From assembly GCA_947576945.1 (NCBI GenBank), contig CANPTH010000014.1:1-63712 (forward strand): 63,712 nucleotides of DNA. The letters are read 5' to 3'. Position 1 is the stretch's first letter; every line of letters begins with the position of its first letter. Origin of the DNA: an uncultured Lachnospiraceae bacterium. GTDB lineage: Bacteria > Bacillota > Clostridia > Lachnospirales > Lachnospiraceae. The notes below the pieces were generated by a model that was given only the letters and a program-made list of their open reading frames with translations, was not told the DNA's origin and did no database searches. The translations under genes were made by a program, and so were the position numbers. Shown piece by piece: positions 24,179 to 32,616 of this stretch.

Positions 24179-25153
24179 GTGCAGGTGCTTGGAAAAACGC
24201 GCAGAACAGGGAGCGGTGCGGCTGATATCAGGCGGTTTGCCGGCAGATATATCAAATGGGCCGGCAGCAGGAGAGTTCGCCGCAGTGCAAAGGATAGATT
24301 GTTTCGCTTCCTGTTTGACAAGGACAGGGAGGCGTTATTGCAGCTATATAACGCTCTGAACGGTACGGATTACCGGGATGCGTCTGCTTTGCAGGTAGTG
24401 ACTATCGAGAGCGCTGTCTATGTGGTCATGAAGAATGATCTGGCTTTTATTCTGGCAGGGACGTTAAGCCTCTATGAGCACCAGAGTACATATAATTCTA
24501 ATATGCCGGTGCGATTTTTGATCTATCTGGCGGAGGAGTACCAGAAACTGATTGAACGGGCAGAGAGCAGCCTGTACGGGACAAAGCAGATCCCGTTACC
24601 GACACCGCAGTGCGTCGTTTTCTATAACGGTGAGAAGCAGGCTCCGGAAGAGGAGGTCTTAAGGCTGTCGGATGCTTTTATCAACAGAAACAGGGAAGCA
24701 GACGTGGAATTGAAGGTGCGGATGATCAACATCAATTACGGGCATAACCGTGAACTGATGGACAGATGTCATGTGTTGGATGAATATGCACAATTCGTGG
24801 AGATATCCAGACAGTGTATGGCAGATGGTCTGGCAGTAAAGGAAGCACTGGAACAGGCGATACAGTATTGCATGGAACATGGGATACTGTATGAGACATT
24901 GCGAGATTATCGGGCGGAGGTGTTGGGAATGTTGCTGGAAGAGTTTGATGTGGACAAGTATGAGAGAACCATCCGACAGGAAGGGATGGAAGAGGGAATG
25001 AAACAGGGAATAAAACAAGGCCAGGCGCTTGGCGTGGAACGGTCTAACCATCTGGCCAGGATCCTGATCGAGCAGAACCGTGTGGAGGATTTAAAGCGGG
25101 CGGCTTTCGATCCGGCGTACCAGCAGGAACTCTTTCGAGAGTTTCATCTGTAG
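24179..25153 (+). CDS. Rpn family recombination-promoting nuclease/putative transposase
   Basis: About 324 residues of the Rpn (PD-(D/E)XK, YhgA-like) family. After a basic N-terminal part come DRLFRFLFDKDREALLQLYN and NDLAFILAGTLSLYEHQSTY, with the Asp and Glu-x-Gln of the nuclease core. NMPVRFLIYLAEEY, PLPTPQCVVFYNG and a Glu/Met/Lys-rich C-terminal helix (GMEEGMKQGIKQGQALG) follow. Known Rpn proteins are DNA endonucleases that raise RecA-independent recombination. GTG at 24179 follows a GGACAGAAGG site; the first 30 residues (Arg-rich) are atypical and the true start could be later. Its neighbours are an intron relic and a pseudogene, typical for accessory DNA. Confidence 0.75.
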   Translation: MQVLGKTRRTGSGAADIRRFAGRYIKWAGSRRVRRSAKDRLFRFLFDKDREALLQLYNALNGTDYRDASALQVVTIESAVYVVMKNDLAFILAGTLSLYEHQSTYNSNMPVRFLIYLAEEYQKLIERAESSLYGTKQIPLPTPQCVVFYNGEKQAPEEEVLRLSDAFINRNREADVELKVRMININYGHNRELMDRCHVLDEYAQFVEISRQCMADGLAVKEALEQAIQYCMEHGILYETLRDYRAEVLGMLLEEFDVDKYERTIRQEGMEEGMKQGIKQGQALGVERSNHLARILIEQNRVEDLKRAAFDPAYQQELFREFHL

Positions 25154-25297
25154 CAGCTTTATGGATAGACTATGGCGATCGAAGGGGGTGCGGAGCACTT
25201 GGAGCGTAGCTTCGTCGGTAATTGTTCCAGCCGAAATGTTAGAAAGATACTTTCATTATTCTCCGGATATGGTATGCTGTTATAAGGAGTGCACATT

Positions 25298-25345
25298 TAT
25301 TCCCACGAAGCAACGAGCCAGACAGCCATGCCTGCATGGATATTT
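25298..25345. repeat. Dispersed repeat fragment (GCAACGAGCCAG type)
   Basis: The segment TTATTCCCACGAAGCAACGA and following GCCAG recur with small changes at 47782-47806 beside the 84-bp element. Here it is followed by AGCCATG-CCT-GCATGG. Probably part of the same dispersed repeat family. Confidence 0.4.
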
Positions 25346-25432
25346 GACTTTCCGGGAAGCATTTGCGTCGGGGCTGACAGGATGAGGTGTGCCATAAGGC
25401 GGCAGAAAACAGGAAGGGAGCGATAAGAAGCT

Positions 25433-26329
25433 ATGAGATTTACGAAAATGCAGGGCTGTGGTAATGATTATATTTATATCAATGGTTTTACGGAGCAGAT
25501 CAGACCGGAGGAGAAGCCGGGGCTGGTACGGCGCATCAGTGACAGACATTTCGGTATCGGCGGGGACGGGGTGATTTTTATCAATCCCTCAGAAGAGGCG
25601 GATTTTGAGATGGAGATGTATAATGCAGACGGCAGCCGGGCAGAGATGTGCGGAAACGGAATCCGCTGTGTGGCAAAGTATGTCTATGATAAAGGCCTGA
25701 CGGATAAAACTGACATAAGCATCATAAGCTGCGGGCAGATCAAATATCTGCAGCTCTTCTTAAAAGAAGGCAAAGTGGATACCGTCAGAGTTAACATGGG
25801 CGCACCTGAACTTAGACCGGAACAGATCCCGGTTAAGATGGAAGGCGCCGGCAGTTTGCCAGGGGATACTTCCGTAAGCGGCAGGAATGACGTTGGCGTG
25901 AATGGGAAAGAAAGTGTGATCGATGAACCGATCACTGTACAGGGAAAGGAATACAGAATGACGTGTGTGTCGATGGGAAACCCGCACGCAGTTATTTTCA
26001 TGGATGATGTGCTGGGTCTGAAGATTGAGCAGATCGGTCCGGATTTCGAGAAGCACGAGCGATTCCCGAAGCGGATCAACACAGAATTCGTTAAGGTTCT
26101 GGACCGGAATACGGTGCAGATGCGTGTCTGGGAGCGGGGAACAGGAGAGACGCTGGCCTGCGGTACGGGATGCTGCGCCACAGTAGCAGCCTGTATCTTA
26201 AATGATTTGACGGATAACAAGGTTACTGTTAAACTATTAGGCGGTGAGATTGAGATCGAGTGGGACAGGGAAGCTGATCTGGTCTATATGACGGGGCCGG
26301 CCGTCACTGTATTTGAAGGAGAGATATGA
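25433..26329 (+). CDS. dapF: Diaminopimelate epimerase
   Basis: Converts LL-diaminopimelate to meso-diaminopimelate for lysine and peptidoglycan. 298 residues. Both catalytic cysteines are present, in MCGNGIRCVAKY and in ACGTGCCAT; the substrate loop MQGCGNDYIYIN opens the protein. An insertion of about 30 residues around 140-165 (GSLPGDTSVSGRNDVGVNG) makes it slightly longer than average. dapL follows 158 nt downstream, giving the last two steps of the aminotransferase branch of lysine synthesis. Confidence 0.95.
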   Translation: MRFTKMQGCGNDYIYINGFTEQIRPEEKPGLVRRISDRHFGIGGDGVIFINPSEEADFEMEMYNADGSRAEMCGNGIRCVAKYVYDKGLTDKTDISIISCGQIKYLQLFLKEGKVDTVRVNMGAPELRPEQIPVKMEGAGSLPGDTSVSGRNDVGVNGKESVIDEPITVQGKEYRMTCVSMGNPHAVIFMDDVLGLKIEQIGPDFEKHERFPKRINTEFVKVLDRNTVQMRVWERGTGETLACGTGCCATVAACILNDLTDNKVTVKLLGGEIEIEWDREADLVYMTGPAVTVFEGEI

Positions 26330-26423
26330 TTTTGGCGGATGTGATGACGATGTGCTGTCAGCCGGCAGCCGCTGTATTTTGAAACAGCGGCGGAAGATGG
26401 GACAAATGTCCGATGAAAATGGT

Positions 26424-26438
26424 ACATATTTAATATGT
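26424..26438. promoter_or_regulatory. Perfect palindrome upstream of dapL
   Basis: ACATATT-T-AATATGT, a 7-bp perfect inverted repeat with a 1-nt centre, 50 nt before the dapL start and about 30 nt upstream of a TATAAT (26468-26473). It could be an operator or the -35 region of the dapL promoter; no known regulator matches. Confidence 0.35.
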
Positions 26439-26487
26439 CATGGTGAATATTGGGCGATTCACAATAATATAATACAGGGAGGATATT

Positions 26488-27702
26488 ATGGTTAAAGTAA
26501 ATGAGAATTATCTGAAGTTACCCGGGAGCTATCTTTTTTCGATGATTGGTAAGAAGGTTAACGCCTATGCGGCGGCCAATCCGGACAAGAAGATCATCAG
26601 ACTGGGTATCGGCGACGTGACACAGCCGCTTTCTCCGGCAGTGATCAGCGCGCTGCACGGCGCGGTAGACGAGATGTCAGATGCGGCCACATTCCGCGGC
26701 TATGCGCCGGAGCTTGGCTATGAGTTCTTAAGGAAGGCGATTGCGGATAATGACTATAAGGCCAGAGGTTGTCAGATCGAGGCGGATGAGATCTTCATAT
26801 CTGACGGTGCGAAGTGTGATTCCGGCAATATTCAGGAAATCTTTGCACTGGATAATAAGATTGCGGTCTGTGATCCGGTCTATCCCGTCTATGTAGATAC
26901 CAATGTGATGGCAGGAAGAACGGGCACTTACGACGCCGCTGCGGAGAGATGGAGTGATGTGATCTACATGCCCTGTACGGCGGACAATGACTTTGCGCCG
27001 CAGCTTCCGAAAGAAGCGCCGGATCTGATCTATCTGTGTTTCCCCAACAATCCTACCGGATCTACGATCAGTAAAGCGGGATTGCAGGAGTGGGTAGATT
27101 ATGCCAATAAGAACGGCTCTGTTATCATTTACGATGCGGCCTATGAAGCTTATATTTCCGAGGCAGATGTGCCGCACACGATCTATGAGTGCGAGGGGGC
27201 CAGGAGCTGTGCCATCGAGCTGCGTTCCTTTTCCAAGAATGCGGGCTTTACCGGTGTGCGTCTGGGCTTTACCGTGATTCCCAAAGAGCTGAAAGCAGGT
27301 GACGTGTCACTGCATGCGCTGTGGGCGAGACGGCATGGCACCAAATACAACGGTGCGCCCTACATCATTCAGAGAGCCGGCGAGGCTGTATACAGCGAAG
27401 CCGGTAAGCGGGAGACGAAAGAACTGGTAGCTTATTATATGAAGAATGCGGCTTATATCCTGGAAGGCTTGAGAGACGCGGGGTACAGTGTATCAGGAGG
27501 CGTGAATGCCCCCTATATCTGGTTGAAAGCGCCGAATAATATGACCAGCTGGGAATTTTTCGACTATCTGTTAGAAAAGGCCGGCGTAGTCGGTACACCG
27601 GGATCGGGATTTGGGCCCAGCGGTGAGACATACTTCCGACTGACGGCGTTTGGAAGTTATGAGAATACGGTGGAGGCAGTTGACAGGATCAAAAGACTGT
27701 AA
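26488..27702 (+). CDS. dapL: LL-diaminopimelate aminotransferase
   Basis: PLP enzyme that turns tetrahydrodipicolinate and glutamate directly into LL-diaminopimelate. 404 residues. Family marks: [48 protein letters not shown] and the PLP lysine in [22 protein letters not shown] lies 5 nt before the ATG. With dapF it indicates the DapL variant of the lysine pathway. A TATAAT at 26468-26473 suggests that it can also be transcribed on its own. Confidence 0.95.
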   Translation: MVKVNENYLKLPGSYLFSMIGKKVNAYAAANPDKKIIRLGIGDVTQPLSPAVISALHGAVDEMSDAATFRGYAPELGYEFLRKAIADNDYKARGCQIEADEIFISDGAKCDSGNIQEIFALDNKIAVCDPVYPVYVDTNVMAGRTGTYDAAAERWSDVIYMPCTADNDFAPQLPKEAPDLIYLCFPNNPTGSTISKAGLQEWVDYANKNGSVIIYDAAYEAYISEADVPHTIYECEGARSCAIELRSFSKNAGFTGVRLGFTVIPKELKAGDVSLHALWARRHGTKYNGAPYIIQRAGEAVYSEAGKRETKELVAYYMKNAAYILEGLRDAGYSVSGGVNAPYIWLKAPNNMTSWEFFDYLLEKAGVVGTPGSGFGPSGETYFRLTAFGSYENTVEAVDRIKRL

Positions 27703-27888
27703 GATGCAGTTTGCTGTGGATATGACAGGCGCGCATTAATTGCAGAGGTTCGTCTTCTGCAGTTGGATGAGAGCGTGACTGCCGCCACGCGGGATTGACG
27801 ACTGTGCAGCGAGTAAAAAAACAGTTGCAAAAAAAGTCGCATTTTGTTAATATAATATATAATTTTTGTGTGAAGGAGGAGAAGGAAA

Positions 27889-28260
27889 ATGGATGAAACA
27901 TATGCTCTTGCATGGGGAGTTATAGCCGTGTACATGATAGTCGTTCTTGCGGTTGCTGTCATCAGCCTGGTTGGTATGTGGAAGATTTTCGTCAAGGCCG
28001 GTAAGCCGGGCTGGGCGGCGATTGTTCCTATTTACAATACATACTGCCTGTTTGAGATCAGCTTTGGAACAGGATGGCTGTTCCTGCTGTGCTTAGTGCC
28101 CTGTGTGAACGTGGTGATAACCATCATCATGTGGATCAAGCTGGCGCAGGCATTCGACAAGGGAGCCGCATATGGTATCGGAATTTTGTTCCTGCCGGTT
28201 GTGTTCCTGCCCATGCTTGGATTTAGTGATGCACAGTATATCGGGCCTGTGGGTAAGTAA
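27889..28260 (+). CDS. DUF5684 family membrane protein
   Basis: 123 residues, four membrane segments. The conserved GKPGWAAIVPIYNTYCLFEIS between helices 1 and 2 marks the DUF5684 family; function unknown. AGGAGGAGAAGG precedes the ATG. An AT-rich promoter (TTGCAA at 27825, overlapping TAATAT/TATAAT at 27848-27863) and a strong terminator downstream indicate a single-gene unit. Confidence 0.8.
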   Translation: MDETYALAWGVIAVYMIVVLAVAVISLVGMWKIFVKAGKPGWAAIVPIYNTYCLFEISFGTGWLFLLCLVPCVNVVITIIMWIKLAQAFDKGAAYGIGILFLPVVFLPMLGFSDAQYIGPVGK

Positions 28261-28293
28261 TACGGACAGTATAGAAGAATTTTGGAACGCATG

Positions 28294-28335
28294 AACAGCC
28301 TTTGTATTTTTTTAATACAAAGGTTGTTTTTTTAT
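28294..28335 (+). terminator. Intrinsic terminator after the DUF5684 gene
   Basis: Stem AACAGCCTTTGTATT pairs with AATACAAAGGTTGTT around a T-rich loop and is followed by a T-tract. Confidence 0.85.
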
Positions 28336-28484
28336 TTTTGTTGTGATATATATTTATAAGAATAAGAAATTGCTTCGTTTATTTGAGTTTGTGAAGTACA
28401 TTTCTGAAATGGGCAAGGCTCATTTATATTATTTATGAAATGCGGTGAAGGAGACTCACCCGGCGGGAAGCGACAGGAATACGG

Positions 28485-28790
28485 CGTCACCGACTGAGAG
28501 CGCTGTTTGTGAAAGGCTGGGAACGGGAACACTCCGGAGCAGATTATCTGAATTGTATCACTGCAGGGTCATTACAGAGTACAGCGTGGTTTTATGATAT
28601 TGGCATGACTGTAGGAGGATATGGCAGGAAGATACACTAGGGTAATACGTTGCACGCGTTAAGTGTCAAGAGTGGGTAAGGCGAAGAAGCACCTTGTTAG
28701 AGGTGTCGGCTTATCAATGCGGGTGGTACCGCGGATACTATAATTATCCGTCCCGGAATGCAGAGATGTGTTCCGGGACTTTCTTTTTGT
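28485..28790 (+). promoter_or_regulatory. T-box riboswitch leader of aspS-gatCAB
   Basis: The core GGGTGGTACCGCGG is at 28721-28734. It is followed by CCGTCCC and a terminator stem GTCCCGGAA (28750-28758) / TTCCGGGAC (28771-28779) with a T-rich tail, so uncharged tRNA would favour the antiterminator. Stem I appears to span about 28500-28610, closed by CGCTG/CAGCG. The specifier codon could not be placed with confidence. The base that pairs with the tRNA discriminator is U (GGU in the bulge), though tRNA-Asp and tRNA-Asn usually carry G73. The start of the leader is approximate; the 28336-28484 stretch shows nothing else. Confidence 0.9.
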
Positions 28791-28829
28791 CTTCCGGAGC
28801 ACGGCAGTCAGCGAAAGGAGACCAGAACA

Positions 28830-30581
28830 ATGACAATCAGAAACATCTACAGAGACGTAACCTTACAACAGATCAGTGAGTCCGATGTCGGCCGGGAAAT
28901 CCGGGTGGCGGGCTGGATCGAAAACATCAGGGATCATGGCGGCGTATCCTTTGTGGATCTGCGTGACATGTATGGTGTGCTGCAGATCGTGATGCGTGAC
29001 ACCACGCTGCTGGACGGTCTGAGCCGGGAGATGAGTATATCCGTGGAAGGGTTGGTCGAGCACAGGGACGAGGAAACATACAACCCCAGGATTCCCACCG
29101 GCACTATCGAGCTGGAAGCTCATGAGGTGGAAGTGCTGGGCAGGGTTTACCAGCCGCTTCCCTTTGAGATCATGACTTCCCGGGAGACCAGGGAGGAGGT
29201 GCGGTTGAAATACCGCTATCTGGATCTGCGCAACCAGAAGGTGAAGGACAGTATTATTTTCCGTTCCAGGGTAATCGCCTTTCTGCGTGAAAAGATGACA
29301 CAGATGGGATTTCTGGAGATTCAGACGCCGATCCTGTGCGCTTCGTCACCGGAGGGGGCAAGAGATTATATCGTGCCTTCCCGCAAATATAAAGGGAAAT
29401 TTTATGCATTGCCACAGGCGCCGCAGCAGTATAAGCAGCTGCTGATGGTGTCAGGATTCGATAAATATTTTCAGATCGCTCCCTGCTTCCGGGATGAGGA
29501 TGCCAGGGCGGACCGTTCACCGGGAGAGTTCTATCAGCTGGATTTCGAGATGAGTTTTGCCACGCAGGAGGATGTATTCCGTGTGGGCGAGGAAGTGTTG
29601 TCTGCGGTTTTCGGCAAATTTGCACCGGAAGGATACAGTGTGACACAGGCGCCTTATCCCGTGTTCAGTTACCGGCAGGCAATGCTTCAATTTGGCACCG
29701 ATAAGCCGGATTTGAGGAACCCGCTGCGCATCATCGATCTGACGGCATTTTTCCAGGGGTGTGAGTTTAAACCTTTCCATGGAAGAACAGTCCGGGCAAT
29801 CCGGGTACATGCGCAGATGTCCAAAGGGTTCCATGAGAAGCTGCTGCGATTCGCCATGGATCTGGGCATGGGCGGCCTTGGGTATCTGGAAGTGGCGGAG
29901 GATTTAAGCTATAAGGGGCCGATCGACAAGTTCATTCCCGAAGAAAAGAAGGAGGAGCTGGCAGCGCTGGCAGGATTGGGCGCGGGGGATACGATCTTCT
30001 TTATCGCGGACAGGGAGGAGAGGGCAGCTTTTTATGCAGGACAGATCCGTACGGAGCTTGGTCAGAAGCTGGAGCTGATTGAGCAAAAAGCGTATCGGTT
30101 TTGTTATGTAAATGACTTCCCGATGTTTGAACGGGATCCGGATACGAAGCGGATTTGCTTTACCCACAACCCTTTTTCCATGCCGCAGGGCGGATTGGAA
30201 GCGCTTACGACGAAGGATCCGTTGGAGGTGCTGGCTTACCAGTATGATATCGTGTGTAACGGCGTGGAGCTGTCTTCGGGAGCGGTCAGAAACCATGATC
30301 TGGATGTGATGGAGAAGGTTTTTGAGATTGCGGGATACGATAGAGAGATGCTGCAAAGTAAATTTGGTGCATTATACAACGCGTTTCAGTTCGGCGCGCC
30401 GCCGCATGCAGGTATGGCGCCGGGGGTGGACAGGATGATTATGCTGCTGAGGGAGGAAGAGAACATCAGAGAAGTGATCGCTTTTCCTATGAGCGGATCA
30501 GCACAGGATCTGATGTGCGGTGCGCCAGGTGATGTGACGGAGCAGCAGCTGCGGGAAGTGCATATCAGGGTCAGGGCGTAG
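28830..30581 (+). CDS. aspS: Aspartyl-tRNA synthetase, non-discriminating type suggested
   Basis: Class II synthetase of 583 residues with N-terminal OB-fold, catalytic core with GAD-type insertion and C-terminal motif 3 (GAPPHAGMAPGVDRMIMLL). Motif 2 is FRDEDARADRSPGEFYQLD. In the anticodon-binding domain it reads GWIENIRDHGGVSFVD. His at the place of E. coli Leu30 (RRRDLGS) is typical of enzymes that also charge tRNA-Asn. Together with gatC, gatA and gatB directly downstream, this supports a role in indirect Asn-tRNA formation. A T-box leader controls it. ATG at 28830 has AAAGGAG. A second, different AspRS lies at 38034. Confidence 0.9.
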   Translation: MTIRNIYRDVTLQQISESDVGREIRVAGWIENIRDHGGVSFVDLRDMYGVLQIVMRDTTLLDGLSREMSISVEGLVEHRDEETYNPRIPTGTIELEAHEVEVLGRVYQPLPFEIMTSRETREEVRLKYRYLDLRNQKVKDSIIFRSRVIAFLREKMTQMGFLEIQTPILCASSPEGARDYIVPSRKYKGKFYALPQAPQQYKQLLMVSGFDKYFQIAPCFRDEDARADRSPGEFYQLDFEMSFATQEDVFRVGEEVLSAVFGKFAPEGYSVTQAPYPVFSYRQAMLQFGTDKPDLRNPLRIIDLTAFFQGCEFKPFHGRTVRAIRVHAQMSKGFHEKLLRFAMDLGMGGLGYLEVAEDLSYKGPIDKFIPEEKKEELAALAGLGAGDTIFFIADREERAAFYAGQIRTELGQKLELIEQKAYRFCYVNDFPMFERDPDTKRICFTHNPFSMPQGGLEALTTKDPLEVLAYQYDIVCNGVELSSGAVRNHDLDVMEKVFEIAGYDREMLQSKFGALYNAFQFGAPPHAGMAPGVDRMIMLLREEENIREVIAFPMSGSAQDLMCGAPGDVTEQQLREVHIRVRA

Positions 30582-30660
30582 GAGATGCCGATGCAGATAG
30601 GACTCGGTGCAGCATGAAAAGCGCAGATGCAGTGGAAAAGAGCAGGGGGGGGCTGAGACA

Positions 30661-30954
30661 ATGGCAAATATTATAAGTGATGAAACGATAGCGTATGTGG
30701 GAGTTTTGGCACAGCTGGAACTTTCGGAGGAAGAGCGGGAGCAGGCCAGATCGGATATGAGCAGGATGCTTGCCTATATTGATAAGATGGGTGAGCTGGA
30801 TACCACCGGCGTTGAGCCGATGTCCCATGTTTTTCCGGTACAGAACGTATTTCGGGAGGATGTGGTGACAAATGAAGATATGAGAGAACAGATACTCTTG
30901 AATGCGCCGGAAGAGAGGGACGGGATGTTTGTGGCGCCGAGAACTTTCGAGTAG
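30661..30954 (+). CDS. gatC: Asp/Glu-tRNA amidotransferase subunit C
   Basis: 97-residue GatC, the belt subunit that holds GatA and GatB together. Family pattern: ISDETIAYVGVLAQLELSEEE near the start and MLAYIDKMGELDTTGVEPM, then LNAPEERDGMFVAPRTFE at the end. Its ribosome site is a run of eight G (30645-30652), 8 nt before the ATG, an unusual and slippage-prone sequence. gatA starts 21 nt downstream. Confidence 0.92.
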   Translation: MANIISDETIAYVGVLAQLELSEEEREQARSDMSRMLAYIDKMGELDTTGVEPMSHVFPVQNVFREDVVTNEDMREQILLNAPEERDGMFVAPRTFE

Positions 30955-30975
30955 GAAGAAAGGAGGCTGACGGAT

Positions 30976-32616
30976 ATGGGAATTGCGGATATGACAGCGG
31001 TGGAGCTGTCGGCGGCTGTCAGAGCCGGACAGATTACCGCGGTGCAGGCGGTGGAAGAAATACTTACCTGTATAGAAGAAAGAGATGCGCTCTACAACTG
31101 CTATGTAACGGTGGATCGGGAGGGAGCGCTGGCGCAGGCGAAGGAGGTGCAGGCAAAGATCGAGGCGGGGCATCTGACCGGGCCTCTGGCCGGTGTGCCG
31201 GTGGCAGTGAAGGATAATCTGTGTACCAAAGGACTGCGGACTACCTGTGCTTCCAGGATGCTGGGAAATTTTGTGCCCACATACACGGCGGAGGCAGTGA
31301 CGAATCTGCGTAAGGCGGGCGCGGTCATTCTGGGTAAAACCAATATGGATGAGTTTGCCATGGGATCCACGACGGAAACATCCGCCTATGGGGTGACGAG
31401 AAACCCGTGGAACCGGGAGCATGTGCCGGGCGGCTCTTCGGGCGGCTCGGCGGCCGCGGTGGCAGCGGGGGAGTGTATCTGTGCCCTGGGATCCGATACC
31501 GGCGGTTCCATCAGACAGCCGGCCGCTTTCTGCGGCACGGTGGGGATGAAGCCCACTTACGGCACGGTGTCACGGTATGGGCTGATTGCCTATGGATCCT
31601 CTCTGGATCAGATCGGCCCGCTGACGAAGGACGTGAGGGATTGTGCGGCAGTGCTGGAGGCGATTGCCTCTCATGATGTAAAGGATTCCACCTCGCTGCA
31701 ACGGCAGGATACGGATTTTATGTCTGCGCTGACGGAGGATGTGCAGGGGATGCGCATCGGTATCCCTGATGATTATCTGGGAGAAGGGCTGGATGAGGAT
31801 GTGCGGGCAGCCGTCTTAAAGGCGGCGGAAGAACTGGCCGGACGGGGAGCTGTGGTGGAGCGGTTTGACTTAAGTCTGGTGGAATATGCCATTCCGGCTT
31901 ACTACACGATCGCGGCGGCGGAGGCCAGCTCCAATCTGGAGCGGTTCGACGGCATCAAGTACGGCTACCGTACAGGAAACGACGCCGGACTCCACAGCAT
32001 GTACAGAAAATCCCGTGCCGAAGGCTTCGGGGAGGAAGTCAAACGACGCATTATGCTGGGATCCTTCGTGCTCAGTTCCGGTTACTACGACGCCTATTAT
32101 CTGAAAGCGCTGCAGGTGAAAGCCCTTATCAAGAAGGCGTTCGATGAGGCTTTTGCAAAATATGACGTAATACTGGGTCCGGTGGCGCCCACCACAGCGC
32201 CAAAACTGGGAGAAAGCCTGGCGGATCCCCTTAAGATGTATTTGGGAGATATCTATACCATTGCCGTAAACCTGGCGGGCCTGCCGGGTATCAGCCTTCC
32301 CTGCGGAAAAGACAGGAAGGGGCTGCCCATCGGGCTGCAGCTGATCGGGGACTGCTTTCAGGAGAAAAAGCTGATCCGGGCGGCCTATACGTATGAGAGG
32401 AGCAGAGGGCCGTTCGGGACAGCTGGCGGTGCAGGGCATGGGACTGCGGCAGATGAACGGGCACAGGCGGATGCCGGAAGTTTTCGGACGTCAGGAGAAG
32501 GGCAGGTATCGCAGTGTGGAATGCTTTGGCAGGGAGGGAAAAGCGGAAGGCCGGTAAGCGAACAGAGTACAGAGGGAACAGACAGGACAAACAGAACAGG
32601 AGGGATACCGTCATGA
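30976..32616 (+). CDS. gatA: Asp/Glu-tRNA amidotransferase subunit A
   Basis: Amidase subunit that frees ammonia from glutamine for transamidation of Asp-tRNA-Asn or Glu-tRNA-Gln. The amidase-signature triad is complete: Lys in VAVKDNLCT, Ser in GGSSGGSAAAVAAG and Ser in SDTGGSIRQPAAF. 546 residues, about 60 more than usual. After LIRAAYTYERS comes a Gly/Ser/Thr/Arg-rich tail of about 70 residues with no domain. Its stop overlaps the gatB start (ATGA), so the tail is translated in the native frame. AGGAGG lies 10 nt upstream of the ATG. Confidence 0.93.
   Translation: MGIADMTAVELSAAVRAGQITAVQAVEEILTCIEERDALYNCYVTVDREGALAQAKEVQAKIEAGHLTGPLAGVPVAVKDNLCTKGLRTTCASRMLGNFVPTYTAEAVTNLRKAGAVILGKTNMDEFAMGSTTETSAYGVTRNPWNREHVPGGSSGGSAAAVAAGECICALGSDTGGSIRQPAAFCGTVGMKPTYGTVSRYGLIAYGSSLDQIGPLTKDVRDCAAVLEAIASHDVKDSTSLQRQDTDFMSALTEDVQGMRIGIPDDYLGEGLDEDVRAAVLKAAEELAGRGAVVERFDLSLVEYAIPAYYTIAAAEASSNLERFDGIKYGYRTGNDAGLHSMYRKSRAEGFGEEVKRRIMLGSFVLSSGYYDAYYLKALQVKALIKKAFDEAFAKYDVILGPVAPTTAPKLGESLADPLKMYLGDIYTIAVNLAGLPGISLPCGKDRKGLPIGLQLIGDCFQEKKLIRAAYTYERSRGPFGTAGGAGHGTAADERAQADAGSFRTSGEGQVSQCGMLWQGGKSGRPVSEQSTEGTDRTNRTGGIPS

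Noticed and set aside
25161..25385. 74-codon frame between the Rpn gene and dapF
   Set aside because: Covers a dispersed repeat, lacks a ribosome site and any recognisable feature.
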